DNA from: Lactifluus volemus
Taxonomy: Eukaryota; Basidiomycota; Agaricomycetes; Russulales; Russulaceae
Assembly: GCA_022376515.1 (NCBI GenBank)
Contig: WTXI01000008.1
Location: 124,001-188,000, forward strand
Length of the DNA: 64,000 bases
Direction of reading: 5' to 3'
Shown piece after piece: positions 1 through 11,700 of the stretch (its first letter is position 1; each line of letters opens with the position of its first letter). The notes below the pieces were generated by a model. That model saw only the letters and a list, made by a program, of their open reading frames with translations, was not told the origin of the DNA and did not search any database. The position numbers and the translations under genes are program-made.

Positions 1-2792
1 TACGTAGCCTCCGGCGGCGCCCACCCTCCGCCCCCCGGTCCCGGACCATTTCCTGGTTCCGTCGAGGTAGACCAGAGTGGTGCCTTTGTCAGCGCACCGC
101 GTAGCACGCGAGGGTCTGCAAAGCAACCTCAATCTCATCCACCTCAAGTCAACGGCCGAAAATCTGGCAAACCTCCTCAGGGGAGCGAATTTGATGACGA
201 TGAGCAGGACGATGAGGAATACGAAGAGGACGAGGAATATGAAGAGGATGAGGAAGATGAGGAAGACGATGAGGAAGATGACGATCCCGAGGAGGATGAT
301 CCTGATGAAGTACCTTCAGCCAAGACTCGTGCTGGTGTTCGCACTCACGGTAATCGTGATCGTCGAGCTGCGCCAAATGGGAAGGTCGCCAACGGTGATG
401 GACTGTTCAATTTCGGGAACAGTTTAGCCGTCACCGGTGCGTGGGCAAATTTTTTAACATTGTGTGGGTCGTGTGCGACCTTGCTCACGTGCTATCCTAT
501 ACTGGTAGGCAATATTCTCACCGTTGCAGATGACCTTCTCAAGAACGATGGGCAAAAGTTCCTCGAGATGATGGAGCAACTTGCTGAGCGACGCATGCAG
601 CGCGAGCAGCAAGCGGCCCAGGACCTTGAAGAAGAGAGCGATGCGGACGATGAAGAAGGTGATGACGACGATGACGATGATGACGACGAAGATGATGAAG
701 AGGACGACGATGACGACGAGGAAGAGGTCTGTCATATCATTTCCACTCTACCCTGTGACGATGCTCATATGCGCAGGCACTTACCGAGGATCAAAAGATG
801 GAAGAGGGCAAACGCATGTTTTCCATCTTTGCCGCACGCATGTTCGAGCAACGGGTGCTCCAGGCGTACCGCGAAAAGATCGCGCAGGAACGCCAGATGC
901 AGCTGCTTCGCGAGCTAGAGGACGAAGATAAAGCGTCCAAGGACCGTGAGGCCCGCCGAGCTAAGGAGAACCAGAAAAAGAAGGACAAGCGGCGGTCCGT
1001 ACTCCTTTCATTTCTCTCTTTGGCTTTTCCCCTTTGTGACCACGATCGCGCGAGCAGGCAGCAGAAACAAGCAAAGGAGGAAGAGCGCGCGCAACGAGCG
1101 GCCGAAAAGGCGGCCGAGGAAGCCGCCTTTAAGGAAAAGCAGGCTCAGCTCGAAGCGACGCAGAAGAAGAAACGGGAAGAGGAAAAGGCACGACGAGAGG
1201 CGGCCCGAAAGCAGGCTGACGAAGAAAGAGCGCGCAAGGAGGAGGAACGCCGACGGCGGGCTGCGGAAGACAAGGAGCGCGAGGCAGAACGAGAGCGGAA
1301 ACGTCGAGAAAGGGATGAGCGTGTCAAGGCTGAGCGCCGAGAAAAAGAAGAGCGGGAGCGCAAGGCTAAGGAGGAGCGCGAGGCAAAGCTGGCAGCCGAA
1401 CGCGCAACAGCAAAGAAGGAACGAGAAGAGCGCGAAGAGAGGGAGCGCAAGGCACGCGAAGAGAAAGATGCCAAGGAGCGTACTGCTAACAAAGAGCGCG
1501 AACAGCAACAACAGCGCTCAGTCGCGAACGCTACCTCCACTGGCCATGCCACTAAGAATTCCCTTCGCATCCCCACGTCACCTCGCAACGCTGTGCCTTC
1601 CGGATCGAGTTCACAGCGCTCCCCCAATAACGCAGTTCCTTTCAAGAAGATCACGATCAAGTCCCAGCCTCAATCACTTCAGACCTCCATTACACCGTCA
1701 CCTGTAGCATCACGCGCGCCGTCTCAGTCTCAAGTGCAGCCTCTTTCTGGTTCACAACCTCAATCCCAGCCACAGCCTCCTCAGCCCTCGCGCCAACCGA
1801 TGGCCGTCCCACCGACACCCCAACCTCTACAACCCGTCACACCGCAACTCCCCCCGATACCACCGCCCCACCCATCCCCACTGTTTTCGCCCAACGGACC
1901 ACCGCGTGGATTTGCACCTCCCGCGGCGCCTTTCGGCGTTCCTGGCCCTTCGTTTGCTCCACCAGTTCAGCCACCGCTTGCTCCATCAGCGCTTCCACCT
2001 GGTTTCCCAGCTCCACCGGGAACCGCTCCTGCGCGTGGCCCGTTTGACATGTCTTTCTCCCGCCCTCCTGCCCCCATTGGCCCACCGAACTCAGGACTTC
2101 CCCCACGCACGGGACGCCGGCCGAGCTCGAACAACGCCAGTGCGACCCCAGCGCCGGACGTCGGCCCTATCGGACGTCCTGTTGCACCAATTGCGCCCAT
2201 CGCACGGCCGAGCACTAGCGGGGCGACTACACCGCCCTCGACTACGTCCGTGTCGTCAACCTCTGTGTCCACTGCATCCCCCGTGCGCCGTTCGCCCAGT
2301 CCTAAAGGCGTCGTGCTCGGTTCATCTGCGCTCGCGGCCGAAGACGACGAGATTATGTCAGACCGCCGCAACCCGGGCGTTGGCGTCGGCGTTGGCATGG
2401 GGGTAGGGGTAGGGGTAAGTGCGCCTCATACCTGGGGCGGATTCGGCTCGCCACGCGCCGTCAATGGCACTTCTCCCTGGGGAGCCGCCGGACAACCCCA
2501 ACCCCAACAGCAGCAACAGCCGCAGCAGGCACCGCAGCAGCAACAGCCACCGCTACCCCCAGGGTTTGGACTCGGGCTCGGCGTGCGCCAGACACCACTG
2601 CCGCCTCCCCCAGGACCACCACTCGTAGGGGGTCCGATGTGGGGTGGTGCCGGTCTAGGCGTCGGCGTCGGGGTAATTGGTGCTGGCGTTCCGGATCCGC
2701 AGTGGCATCCTGCGGCAGCGAATCACTTTTTTTCGGCGGCGCAGAGTCCGTTTGTGCATGGATCGCCGACGTCGCCGCACAATGGCGCCTGA
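1..2792 (+). CDS. NST1: NST1-family stress response protein (5' partial)
   Basis: The frame is open from base 1, so the N-terminus lies outside the window. Exons read 1-436, 509-726, 777-994 and 1058-2792, joined by GT-AG introns 437-508, 727-776 and 995-1057 with phases that keep one frame. In order the protein shows a proline/glycine stretch, an acidic Asp/Glu tract, the NST1 core ([19 protein letters not shown]), a second acidic tract, about 170 residues of highly charged Glu/Arg/Lys coiled coil, and a long Pro/Gln/Ser-rich disordered tail with a Val-Gly repeat near 2375-2415. The core followed by a Lys/Arg/Glu helix is the hallmark of fungal NST1 proteins, named for an effect on salt tolerance in yeast; the molecular activity is not known. 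No frameshift is needed here, unlike several other genes in the window. A cryptic GTAAGT inside the Val-Gly repeat (about 2414) could be used as an alternative donor. Confidence 0.85.
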
Positions 2793-3598
2793 TCATTATT
2801 GTTGTCGGATGGACGCCTACATACGATGAGGGGAAAACCAGGGTTTTGTCGTTCCTCTTCTTTTTTTTTTTTCCAATTACAGTAGCATATGCAATTGCAC
2901 CCCATGGCCGCCTCTGCATGCACATAGCTTTTTTTTGCAGCAATTTTTCATCTCTCCCTGCAATCCATCTCGCATCTTTTCCCCTCCTGGCAAAAACCCA
3001 ATTTCCTCTCCTCTCCTTCCTCTCCTCTCTTCTTCGCTTTTACTCTCACTCTTTCTCTCGCATGGTTTCACCTTTCACCCTCTATCGAACCGTCCAAGCC
3101 TGACTCCTTCGAGTAGTAATCGTAACAGTAGCAGCAACAACAGCAACATCAGCAGCAGTAGTACACTGACAACAATCAAATTATATCAAAGACTCCTCAG
3201 CCATAATTCAATGACGAGTTTCCGACCTTGTCTAGAGTTTGCCGTTTAGGACATCGTCATGAATCTCAGGTTGTAGTAATGTGATCTGCTACGTCACAAT
3301 ATCACTGTTGGAAAGAAGGCTGGCGGACTCGCCCTCTTATGGTTTCAACCTAGGCCTGCATGGGCTTTGCGGTGCTAATTGTGACTCATCAAATTGAGTT
3401 CCGTTCCAGAACAAAGATATTCTATCGGCGAAGCAGATTACAGTACAGCATGCCCTTGCACCAGCGCAGGCGCAACCCGAACCAGGCTCGCCTTTATTTT
3501 GTACAATGTCGCGATGCATTTCAGTCTCCCCCCCCCAATAAATGCCACCAAGTTGTCTTCCCCGGACGCATGCACGCGCTATGTTGGGATCCCAAGCA
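2793..3598. other. NST1-BolA convergent intergenic region
   Basis: No gene is supported here. The sequence after the NST1 stop is pyrimidine-rich, with T-runs near 2862-2873 and 2930-2936, TC-rich sequence at 2945-3060 and a CAG/CAA-rich patch at 3125-3165. It probably contains the 3' UTRs of NST1 (+) and BolA (-). Confidence 0.5.
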
Positions 3599-4066
3599 TC
3601 AGGCTCCATTTGATCCCTTTTGGGCATCTTCCCATTGTTGTGGGGTCAACGTTTTCTTCGAGAGACAACACCTCAGTGCCGAATGGAAGAGTCGAGCGAT
3701 GGGTGTTACATACCTGCGTGAACGCGTGAATCTCAGGGAGTTGCTCCTTGAGCGCTTCGTTTACTGTTACAGATGAAAGCATGAGCAGGGTGAAACAACA
3801 GAAAATAGGTATATTATACCCATTCTGTGTCGCGCGAGCGTCGTCTTTCCTTCAAATTCCTAGGCGAAAAATAAAAGCATGACGTAGATGAGTGTGTCAG
3901 TGGTCAATACTCGTAGAATATATAGTATGTCCATGTCCACCACCTTGCTGACGATGAGAACAAAATAGCTGTTTCCACAACCGTCCGACTTGTCCTCTAC
4001 GTCCATGTGAGTAACTTGGATCGCGGCACGTACAGCTGTTTCGAGATCGTTCAAAGTGACAGGCAT
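3599..4066 (-). CDS. BOL2: BolA-family protein (Bol2/Fra2 type)
   Basis: A small four-exon gene. Exon 1 starts with MPVTLNDLETAV at 4066 and ends after VLIVSK (3944). Further exons read EFEGKTTLARHRM, VNEALKEQLPEIHAFTQ and KTLTPQQWEDAQKG, ending in TGA at 3599-3601. This is the complete BolA fold of about 90 residues: the SDGCG loop, the FEGK-x-x-L-x-RH segment and the conserved histidine of IHAFTQ that ligates a shared 2Fe-2S cluster. Fungal Bol2/Fra2 acts in the cytosol with monothiol glutaredoxins Grx3/4 in iron sensing. The Met at 4066 is chosen because it gives the usual length; an upstream in-frame Met at 4153 would add 29 residues unlike the family. It is divergently transcribed from the amidohydrolase gene, with about 107 bp between the start codons. 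Confidence 0.85.
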
Positions 4067-4173
4067 CTTGTCAAGGCTCTTGGCGAACGATAAAGCGATC
4101 TGATAAGATGTGCCTGACCCCGTGCCAACTTTCTTCTCACGCATCACATGCACCGCCAGTCTTAAGTTACTGT
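4067..4173. promoter_or_regulatory. Compact bidirectional promoter between BolA and amidohydrolase
   Basis: Only about 107 bp separate the start codons of the divergent BolA (4066, minus) and amidohydrolase (4174, plus) genes. Both promoters must therefore overlap here or lie within the neighbouring coding sequence. No specific factor site is claimed. Confidence 0.45.
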
Positions 4174-5636
4174 ATGGCTTGTCTTGTTGATATCATCCGT
4201 GAGCACCCGGCTATCGACAACCATGCTCACCCGCTTTTGACTGCCGGAAACCGTGATCTGTTAGCATTTGAAGGCCTCACATCCGAGGCAAAGGGCGCAG
4301 CCCTTGAAGATGCCGTCTACACTCTAGCTCACAGTACTGCGAGGAGAGACCTGGCTGAGCTGTACGGCCTTCCACCTCACGCTTCATGGGACGACGTAAA
4401 GAAGAACCGCGCCGGGCGCAGTTACGACGAATTATGCAGGCTGTGCTTCGAAAAAGCCAAGATACAATGCATCCTCATCGATGACGGGCTTGGTGGAGTG
4501 AAGAAGATGGCAGAGGGTTCCGATGGCACGACAGATATACAACAAGTCCACACGGCGAATTGTACGTGTGGAAGTCGTGGCCGAGGTACAGTTTATCACA
4601 CCGCGTGGAACCCAGATCCAAACGTGTCCATATAGGAAATTCTCGAAGAACTTCTTCGAATGGAGCACCTTGCCCTTGCCCCTGATCAAGGTTTATATCT
4701 TTTGACCAAATTTTCTGAAGTGCTGCGTGCGCGTTTGGAGGCAACCGCAAAAGACCCGGACGTGGCTGGCTTCAAGTCTGTCGTCTGTTATCGTACTGGA
4801 TTGGACGTGTCAGTCGTTCCTAATATGGACGCAGAAGTCGAAGCCATGAACGTTGCAAGCTTGCGCTTTGGTGTGGGGACCAACACCCCCTTACGGTTGG
4901 CAGATAAGGCTTTGAATGATCTCGTCGTGCGGACAACTATCGAGGTGGCCGCTGAACACGGTAAACCTGGTATGATGCTTTTCGTCTTTGTTTTCTACGC
5001 ATACAAACGCCTTTTTTTTTTCGTGTCCACCGCTCCCCTCAGTGCAGTTCCATACCGGTCTTGGAGATGCAGATATCACGTTGACGCGTGCGAGCCCGGC
5101 CCATCTACAACCACTCATCGCAGCACACCCTCAGACTAATTTCGTATTACTGCACGCTAGCTACCCATACATGCGCGAGGCGGGATACCTCACCGCTATG
5201 TACAAGAATGTGTATCTTGACATTGGCGAGGTGTTTCCAATGGTCTCAGGGTGTGGACAAGTGACGCTTATTCGGCAGGTGCTGGAGCTGGCACCAACGA
5301 ACAAGGTGATGTGGTCAAGTGAGTCACTCCAGCTCGCTACGTCAGTGAGATGGGATAGTTAAGAGTTCAGCTTAAAACGCCCACAGGTGACGGACATTGG
5401 TGGCCGGAGACATACTACCTCGGCAGCATACAGGCACGCCGAGCCCTTTCCTCGGTGAGCTTACTCCAGGTTCTGCGGAGAATGCTAAAGCGATTTTGTG
5501 GCCAGGTCATGCAAGACGCCGTCAAAGCAGGCGAGCTTAGCGAGAACGAAGCTATCAGGCGGCAAAAGATATCCTGTTTCAGACTGCAAATCGGCTATAT
5601 TCCCTCGGATTGGAGACGCAACGGTCTCTGTCGTGA
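4174..5636 (+). CDS. Amidohydrolase related to the FluG N-terminal domain (frameshifted as sequenced)
   Basis: The start MACLVDIIREHPAIDNHAH carries the NHAH metal-binding motif of amidohydrolase-2 enzymes. It continues with the conserved CILIDDGLGG, TRRIVRVEVVAE, VQFHTGLGDADI, NFVLLHASYPY and VYLDIGE segments and a C-terminus ending near LYSLGLE, matching the nodulin/FluG N-terminal half (about 400 residues). Introns are seen at 4586-4635, about 4972-5041, about 5320-5387 and about 5455-5506. Three single-base deficits are needed to keep one frame: in the GGG at about 4514-4520, the CC at about 4549-4550, and the AAAA at 5564-5567. The glutamine-synthetase half of classical FluG is not present downstream. 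The exact substrate is unknown; FluG itself has been linked to sporulation signalling in Aspergillus. The frameshifts may be assembly errors, or the gene may be decaying. Confidence 0.75.
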
Positions 5637-6980
5637 TCTCATGTGCCGACTTTTCTATCACAGGAGATAGCAGTTCTATGTTTAGTACCACGGTGTCAGA
5701 GTAATGGTTTTCTGTTGCAGGCTGCCAGTGAGACTACGAGTCGCCAGTGCCTTAAGTTCGTTTAAAACTCGAAAGAATGGAATGCGGTTCGATGGTGCTG
5801 AGTGCTTGAGCGGCTGCGCCGCTAATCAAGGGAAGATTAGTAAGCAGGCCATCTTCGTCAGAGAAAGGCCAAAGTCAAAGGAGGATGCTGAGTCCTTGTC
5901 TTGTTCTCATCTGCTTCTCATGACCTCGTCCATGGGGTATGTTCGTCCTGTTCCCTTTTACGTAGCTCGATGACCCAATGTTCCCGCACTTCCCGCTATC
6001 TCACACAAAGCATCGTGTGACCGACTTTATCACTGGGCCTTGTCTCTGAGCGCTGAGCCTCTGAGGTGATTTCTCGCCACCGCGGGAGCAACCCATCTGG
6101 TGCATGATTGTCGCGCATCGCTTCCCTTCCTCGCTCTAGGCTCATCGATCCATCCCCCCAGATATATCACACAAGCTGGAGTTGCAGCTCGTCGAAGAAC
6201 ACTTTGAGACCCTTTTGGACAAACTAAACAATCTCAGCGAGGACATACGTGTGCTACTAATGGAGGAGCCGCCTTGGCCTTGGGTATTCATCTAGTCTAT
6301 TGGCATTGTTCCTTGACAGGACAAAGCAATCCTCGTTCACGCCCCTTTTATTTCAATTGCAGCTGCGGAGCAGAGTACAGTACAGTTTCCATCAACTGCT
6401 TCATTTTACAAAAATATCCATATTTGGCAGAGTCGGTCACAACGACCGTTTTCTACTGTATGCGGGAATGCCGCCTTCAAGCAAGCCAAACAGGTCGCCC
6501 CGAAAAACACGGCGTCTTCGCTTCGAGCCCAACGCTACCGCCCCACACCCTCCCCCCCCAATCCCGTGGGTATGTGGACAGCGTCTTTGTAGTAATTGCG
6601 GAATATAAGTGTACACTTAAAGAAAAAAAAACATGAGGATAGCAAAGAGAGCGCGCCTGTGGGCTTAGCACCCGGTTGGGGTCAAGCGCTCCGCGGCATA
6701 CTAAGCGCGGTCACGGTGGCAACGCTGTAATTATTGACCCTGGCATCCACTTAGATTCCGGTATTCAGGTACGTCCGTTTGTCACTTCAAGTTCTGTGGC
6801 GTCACTTCTACATCTTAAACCTCTTGTGGGATGAATCCCATGCCCCACACACTCACGTCCCTTTCTACCACTCTGCTGTTGATTCACCAGTAGAGATTTG
6901 GTTTCCATTCAAGTGCCCATTCCATCTCCCTGGTAAAAACTCCCACTGGCAATCGTTTGACTTGACACTCCAAAACCTCA
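5637..6980. other. Unresolved region; possible short coiled-coil exon at about 6159-6295
   Basis: No gene can be assigned. A plus-strand open stretch at 5704-5973 has no recognisable domain. After a CAG at about 6156-6160 a frame reads DISHKLELQLVEEHF and continues as an amphipathic helix to a stop at 6293-6295. This looks like a real terminal exon, but I cannot connect it to an upstream exon without another frame break. The antisense of 5720-5960 also has helical-looking open frames. 6300-6660 is simple intergenic sequence, and 6830-6980 is the STE3-1 leader. Confidence 0.3.
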
Positions 6981-8420
6981 ATGGGTCCACCTCCCAATGA
7001 GGTCTTTACTGTATTTTCTTTTATTGGCTTCGTCATGTGTGCCATCCCTTTCTACTGGCACTTCAAAGGTCAGTTGCAATATATGAATTCTTGCGGTACG
7101 AAGTTTCAAGTATTCACCTCATAGCTCGGAACACGGGAACTTGCATGTATATGGCATGGACAGGTCTCGGGTGTCTCATACTCTGCATTGACTCAATCGT
7201 ATGGAACAAAAACATGATCAACAGAGCTCCGGTCTACTGTGACATCGGCAGGTCCCGATGCGTTGCTTCCGGGAGGCTAACTAATGGACCTGACAGCGAG
7301 TCGCTTTCAAGTCGCACTCAACGCCGCAATCCCAGCTTGCTCGCTTTGCATTCAGCGTCGGCTCTACAAGTTTTCGACTATGACGGCCAAAATAGCGACG
7401 CGCGCAGAGAGACGTCATGCAATCATCGCTGATCTGTTCATTTGTCTTGGGATTCCAATTCTCCAGATTGTAGCTGGTGATTACTCTCGGCGATCCTCTT
7501 CATAATCGTTTATCTAAATGGATGCGATGCAGAGTACGTTGTATCGGGAGAACGCTATGTTCTTTTTGAGGACTTCGGGCCCGCCCACGCCACGTTAGTG
7601 ACGCCAGCCACTTTTCCTCTCTTCTCCGCATGGCCTGTTGCGATTGGCGCCGTGTCTCTCGTCTACTGTGGTAAGCATCTGTTCTTTCCCACGGCCTTCA
7701 ATCCTGCAGCTCATTTTTCGACAGTGATGAATATCTATCACCTCTACATGCGTCAGCGACAGTCAACAGATATGGTATCTTCCAGCTCTGAATTCGATCG
7801 AAGCCTCTACATCCGCCTCATGGTGCTTTCCTCAATCGAGATTCTCGGGACTATTCCACTAGGGTCATTTTGGATTGTATTCGATATCAGGTTTGGTATA
7901 CAAAAATGGAGGAGCTGGGCCCAAATCCACAGCGATTATTCTCACATTGAGCAGATTCCGAACATCGTGTGGAAGAACAACTCCAAAGTCGTTCTCTCTC
8001 TCGAGTTGTTCAGATGGACCGTCGTCCTGTGCGCCTTCCTCTTCTTTGCATTTTTCGGGTTCGCGAAAGAAGCGCGGAGGCATTATCGTCTCGTCTACAC
8101 AGCTCTTGCCTGTCGTGTCGGCTACTTACTATCAACCTCATCTAACTCACCGCATGAGTACGTAATCCATCGGACTATTCTTGAATGACGGGCTCCGGGG
8201 CTCATCTAATTTCAGGGCTTCGACTTCCCCTCATTTGAACAATAAAGCGACTGGCGTCATGATCTTCTCGGCGAATCCAGGAACAAGGCGAGATTCCGGA
8301 ATTTCATTCTCAGACCAACTTTCTATCCCGTCTATTTGTATCGCTAGCGATCTAAGATCCGGGTACAGAATTGAACAAGTTTCAACTTCTGAGCTCACTG
8401 CATCATCATCGTCTGTTTGA
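6981..8420 (+). CDS. STE3: STE3-type pheromone receptor 1 (seven-TM GPCR)
   Basis: Fungal pheromone receptor coupling to the mating MAPK pathway. Six exons are read: 6981-7068, 7125-7247, 7297-7476, 7533-7670, 7725-8157 and 8216-8420, giving 388 residues in one unbroken frame. Family landmarks are PPPNEVFTVFSFIGF (TM1), NTGTCMYMAWTGLGCL, SIVWNKN and APVYCDI (TM2-TM3), RFQVALNAAIPACSLCIQRR (TM3-loop), LGIPILQIV (TM4), YVLFEDFGP (extracellular loop 2), RLMVLSSIEILGTIPLGSFW (TM6) and LCAFLFFAFFGFAKEA (TM7). Intron 2 (7248-7296) has a GC-AG boundary. The cytoplasmic tail ends at a TGA where the inverted copy STE3-3 reads on for about 30 more residues, so the tail seems truncated. It sits 360 bp from the convergent NLR gene. 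Confidence 0.9.
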
Positions 8421-8779
8421 CCTTGCAGATGGATCACAGGGCCAGTCACATCGACCGACTATAGCCACTTTGGAGTTCGGTTCCACCTCAAGAGTCTGAT
8501 ATGGCCGACACTATCATACAGTGAACATCTACGTGTTCGATCGATGTTCTGAACTTGTCGCCTATTACTAGCATCATAGTCCCAACATCATCACACTTAT
8601 ACGGCCATAGCGGTCGATCACGCGATATACACGTACATATCTATTCGTTCAGTTTAACGGTCTGTCTACTGTAGCCCTGTAATAAAGCGTAATCCTCTGG
8701 AAGGATGGTTCCGCCATTTCAACCCCAACGCAGACACGACAGTAGAGGTAGATGGGAAAAGGAGACAGGAATCTTGGAG
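8421..8779. other. STE3-1 / NLR-1 convergent spacer
   Basis: A 359 bp spacer between the receptor stop and the minus-strand NLR stop. It is homologous to sequence 3' of STE3-3 (about 21310-21600 on the opposite strand). No gene or CaaX peptide frame is seen on either strand. Confidence 0.5.
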
Positions 8780-11700
8780 TTATTCTACGACAGTACAATC
8801 TTTAATGGTTGTGTGAACATGGTCCACCAACATCTGCGCCACCTCACTATGTCCTCTTGCCGAGGCAACCTGGAATGGTGTCTCTCCTTTGTTGTTCTGT
8901 ACATGAACCTTCGAGCCATGCTCGAGCAGCAGCCACGTAGCACTAACTCGACCTTCAAATGCTGCCAAATGGAGCGGAGTTGAGTGCTCATTATCCCGAG
9001 CCATCACATCCGCACCATGTTCCAGTAATAACTCCATGATTTCGCAATAGCCGCCCTGCGACGCATGGTGTAGTGGTGTCTGGCCGTGGTCCGCACATCG
9101 ACGTTTGCACCCCATTGGAGCAGTAGCCGCGCAGTGTCACACCTTTCATTGCGTACTGCAATATCCAACGGAGTCGCGTTGTTGTCATCCGTGCATCAAC
9201 ACTCGCGCCATACTCCAGGAATAGCTGTATACTGGCTAAACACCCAGAGTCTGCCGCGACGTGAAGTGGTGTCTGGCCCTCCATATTGGGCATGTGGAGA
9301 TCTGCGCCATACTCGAGTAGCAGCCGGGCAAGTTGGGGCTTTTTTGAGAATGCTGCAAATGTAGCACGAACGGATTGCGGTCGAGCAGGCCGGCCATTCC
9401 CACCCACGTTCCAATAATAACCGCGGACGGTGATATCGAGCCATTCGTATTTACCATTTTCAGAGTAGATCACCGAGTCGAGTGGTGTCATGCCCCATGG
9501 TCGACGGAGTCCGCATCTGCGCCATGTTCAAGCAGCAACAGGCAAATGTCGTACTCCGAGAAGTTCGATGCCAAATGCAACGGAGTCTCACCACGGTTGT
9601 TCTGAATGTCCACGTCTACACAGTGGTCGAGTAATAACCGTGCAGCTTCGAACTGTCCATTGGCCGAAGCGCGTGCAACGGTGTGCCGAATTCACCATAG
9701 GAGAAGACTATTGCCTCGGGACGCTTCGAGATGATGAATTGCGCCAAGGCAAGGAGTCCGTCTTGCGCGAAGTAGTATAATGGATCCGGGAGAATGTACA
9801 AGAAAGATGCCGACTGTATCCTGAGCGAGGTAGAAAAATGGGGTTTGTCTGCGTCAAGGAAATGTCGAGCACATCCCCTATGTGTGATGTCACATTCTCG
9901 AACTCGACATGTTCGGGCCACCAATCAGCGGCGTAGTTGGCCAAAGGAAAGTTCTTGATATCCTCAAGTGGTGTCGCGTCCTAACCGAATCAGAACGCCG
10001 AGACACGCTTGGGCCATGACTGTGTGCGCAGGTTCGGGGAGAATGTGAAAACGCGAGGCCGCCGGTAAGGCGGCGAGCCGATCCGAGGTGAGGAACTCCT
10101 TAACGGAGAAGTGAGAAAACTGAACCACTCGACGGTCCCAGTCGTCAACTATGGATATTAGGCTGGAACAAGCCAGAAAAACAGCTTGTTCTTCGTCTTC
10201 CCACCGCCAATCCTCCTTAGCTTCGGGATCCCCCGTTCGGGAAAGTCGATCGCAAGTACTTCGGCGAGTTCTGCCACACGAAGAGGGCGAATCGCTACAG
10301 TGAGACATTGCAACAATCGATGGGCGTCATCTCTATTCTCCTCGGGAATCTCTTGTAGTATCCTCATATACGTGTCATCGAGGGTAGACGGCAGTGCTTC
10401 AAGAGTACTTCGCACGTTCCTTGCGAGACAGCGGCGTAGAGATTCTACTTGACAATAAACCCAACGAAACCTGTCGAATGAATTAACAAGCTTTTTGATG
10501 TGAAGAGACAAGGTCCTCACATTCCACCGGCCCTGTCTGAGAGTGACTTGATTACCAACTCCCGATCTTCATCTCGCCAATTCTTCATCTTTCCATCCGA
10601 GTGAACGACGGAAATAATGTAGTCGATGATATCCTTCGATTGTCCACCTTGTTTGTGAAGGGATATGCAAGTAGACGTCAAGGGATTAAGAACAGTCCGG
10701 ATGTCTATCTCTGGGCGACTGGAAATGCAGAGACGCAAATTTTGGAGATCCTTTCGACAAGGTGCTTCAGCAACTCCAAGACCTTTCCACGTGATGACGG
10801 CATCCCGCGATCAGGACATTCGTCCACTGCATCTACGACAAGGTATATGGGCACATTCTCCGCAATCTTTACCATATCCTCGAGACATTGTATGAGTGCA
10901 CCAACACTCGGTTGATGCGAGCCCTTATCATGTCTCGAATATAAGCCTCTCAGAATGTCGCAACATGGGGCGGATTGTCCGCATATCTGGATCAAAAGTG
11001 ACGACAGTAATGCGCGGACGTCCTGCTTTCTAGCATCCTTGAAGTCGAAAAAAAAGTAAGCAATGGGCGCTTTGTTGGGGACGCTTTTGAGATCTTTGAT
11101 GATGCAGAGCTGGTCGATGTTCCAGATTGTAAGCTACCTTGGAAACCCCGAGATTGGGATGGGGGAAATACCAAAGAACACTCTTTCCAGAGCCCGCTAG
11201 GACGTGCGTCAGCGACAACAGGCGAGAAGGGTGGGAAAACGTACGATTTCCATGGATCCACAGTAAGGATCCAGATTGTTTCCATTCCGTGAACATGCTC
11301 CCTTGAGTGAACCACAGCCCAGTGCCTTCATGTTGAGATTCGCTCGCAGTGTTGAAATTCACTGAAGGGTCTGGTGGAGAAAGCCATTCCTTAACTTTCT
11401 GTCGTAATTGGTCTCCTGTAATGGCGAGTGAGACTCCACGGTTACAGACTTGCGAAGAGATCACGAACGGCTCAGATCGCAAACATCGTTTGTCATTTGT
11501 TGAATTGTTAGCCTCGTCTCCTCACCACCTAGAGCAAAATCTTAGGATGTTGCCGATGGCTAGATGAATCGAATTTACGTACTGTTGAGAACCCTATGCA
11601 TTTGTTCGCCGACGACCCTCAGTTTCTCCTGGACACCCTCCACTTTGTCGCCGACCGCCTGCACCTCGCTACTCATTCCTACCATTCTGTCATCGATCCC

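Larger units (their letters stand above)
6829..8830 (+). repeat. Segmental duplication unit A (STE3-1 plus NLR tail), inverted copy at 21300-23286
   Basis: Homology to the reverse complement of 21300-23286 begins in the STE3 leader at about 6829 (GGGATGAATCCCAT). It covers all exons and introns of the receptor and its 3' flank, and runs to about 8830, inside the last codons of the minus-strand NLR gene (GAGTTATTCTAC ... TTTAATG). The unit is about 2 kb. Confidence 0.75.

Noticed and set aside
454..735. Minus-strand hydrophobic 93-codon frame opposite NST1
   Set aside because: Antisense shadow of the GAT/GAC acidic repeat in NST1.
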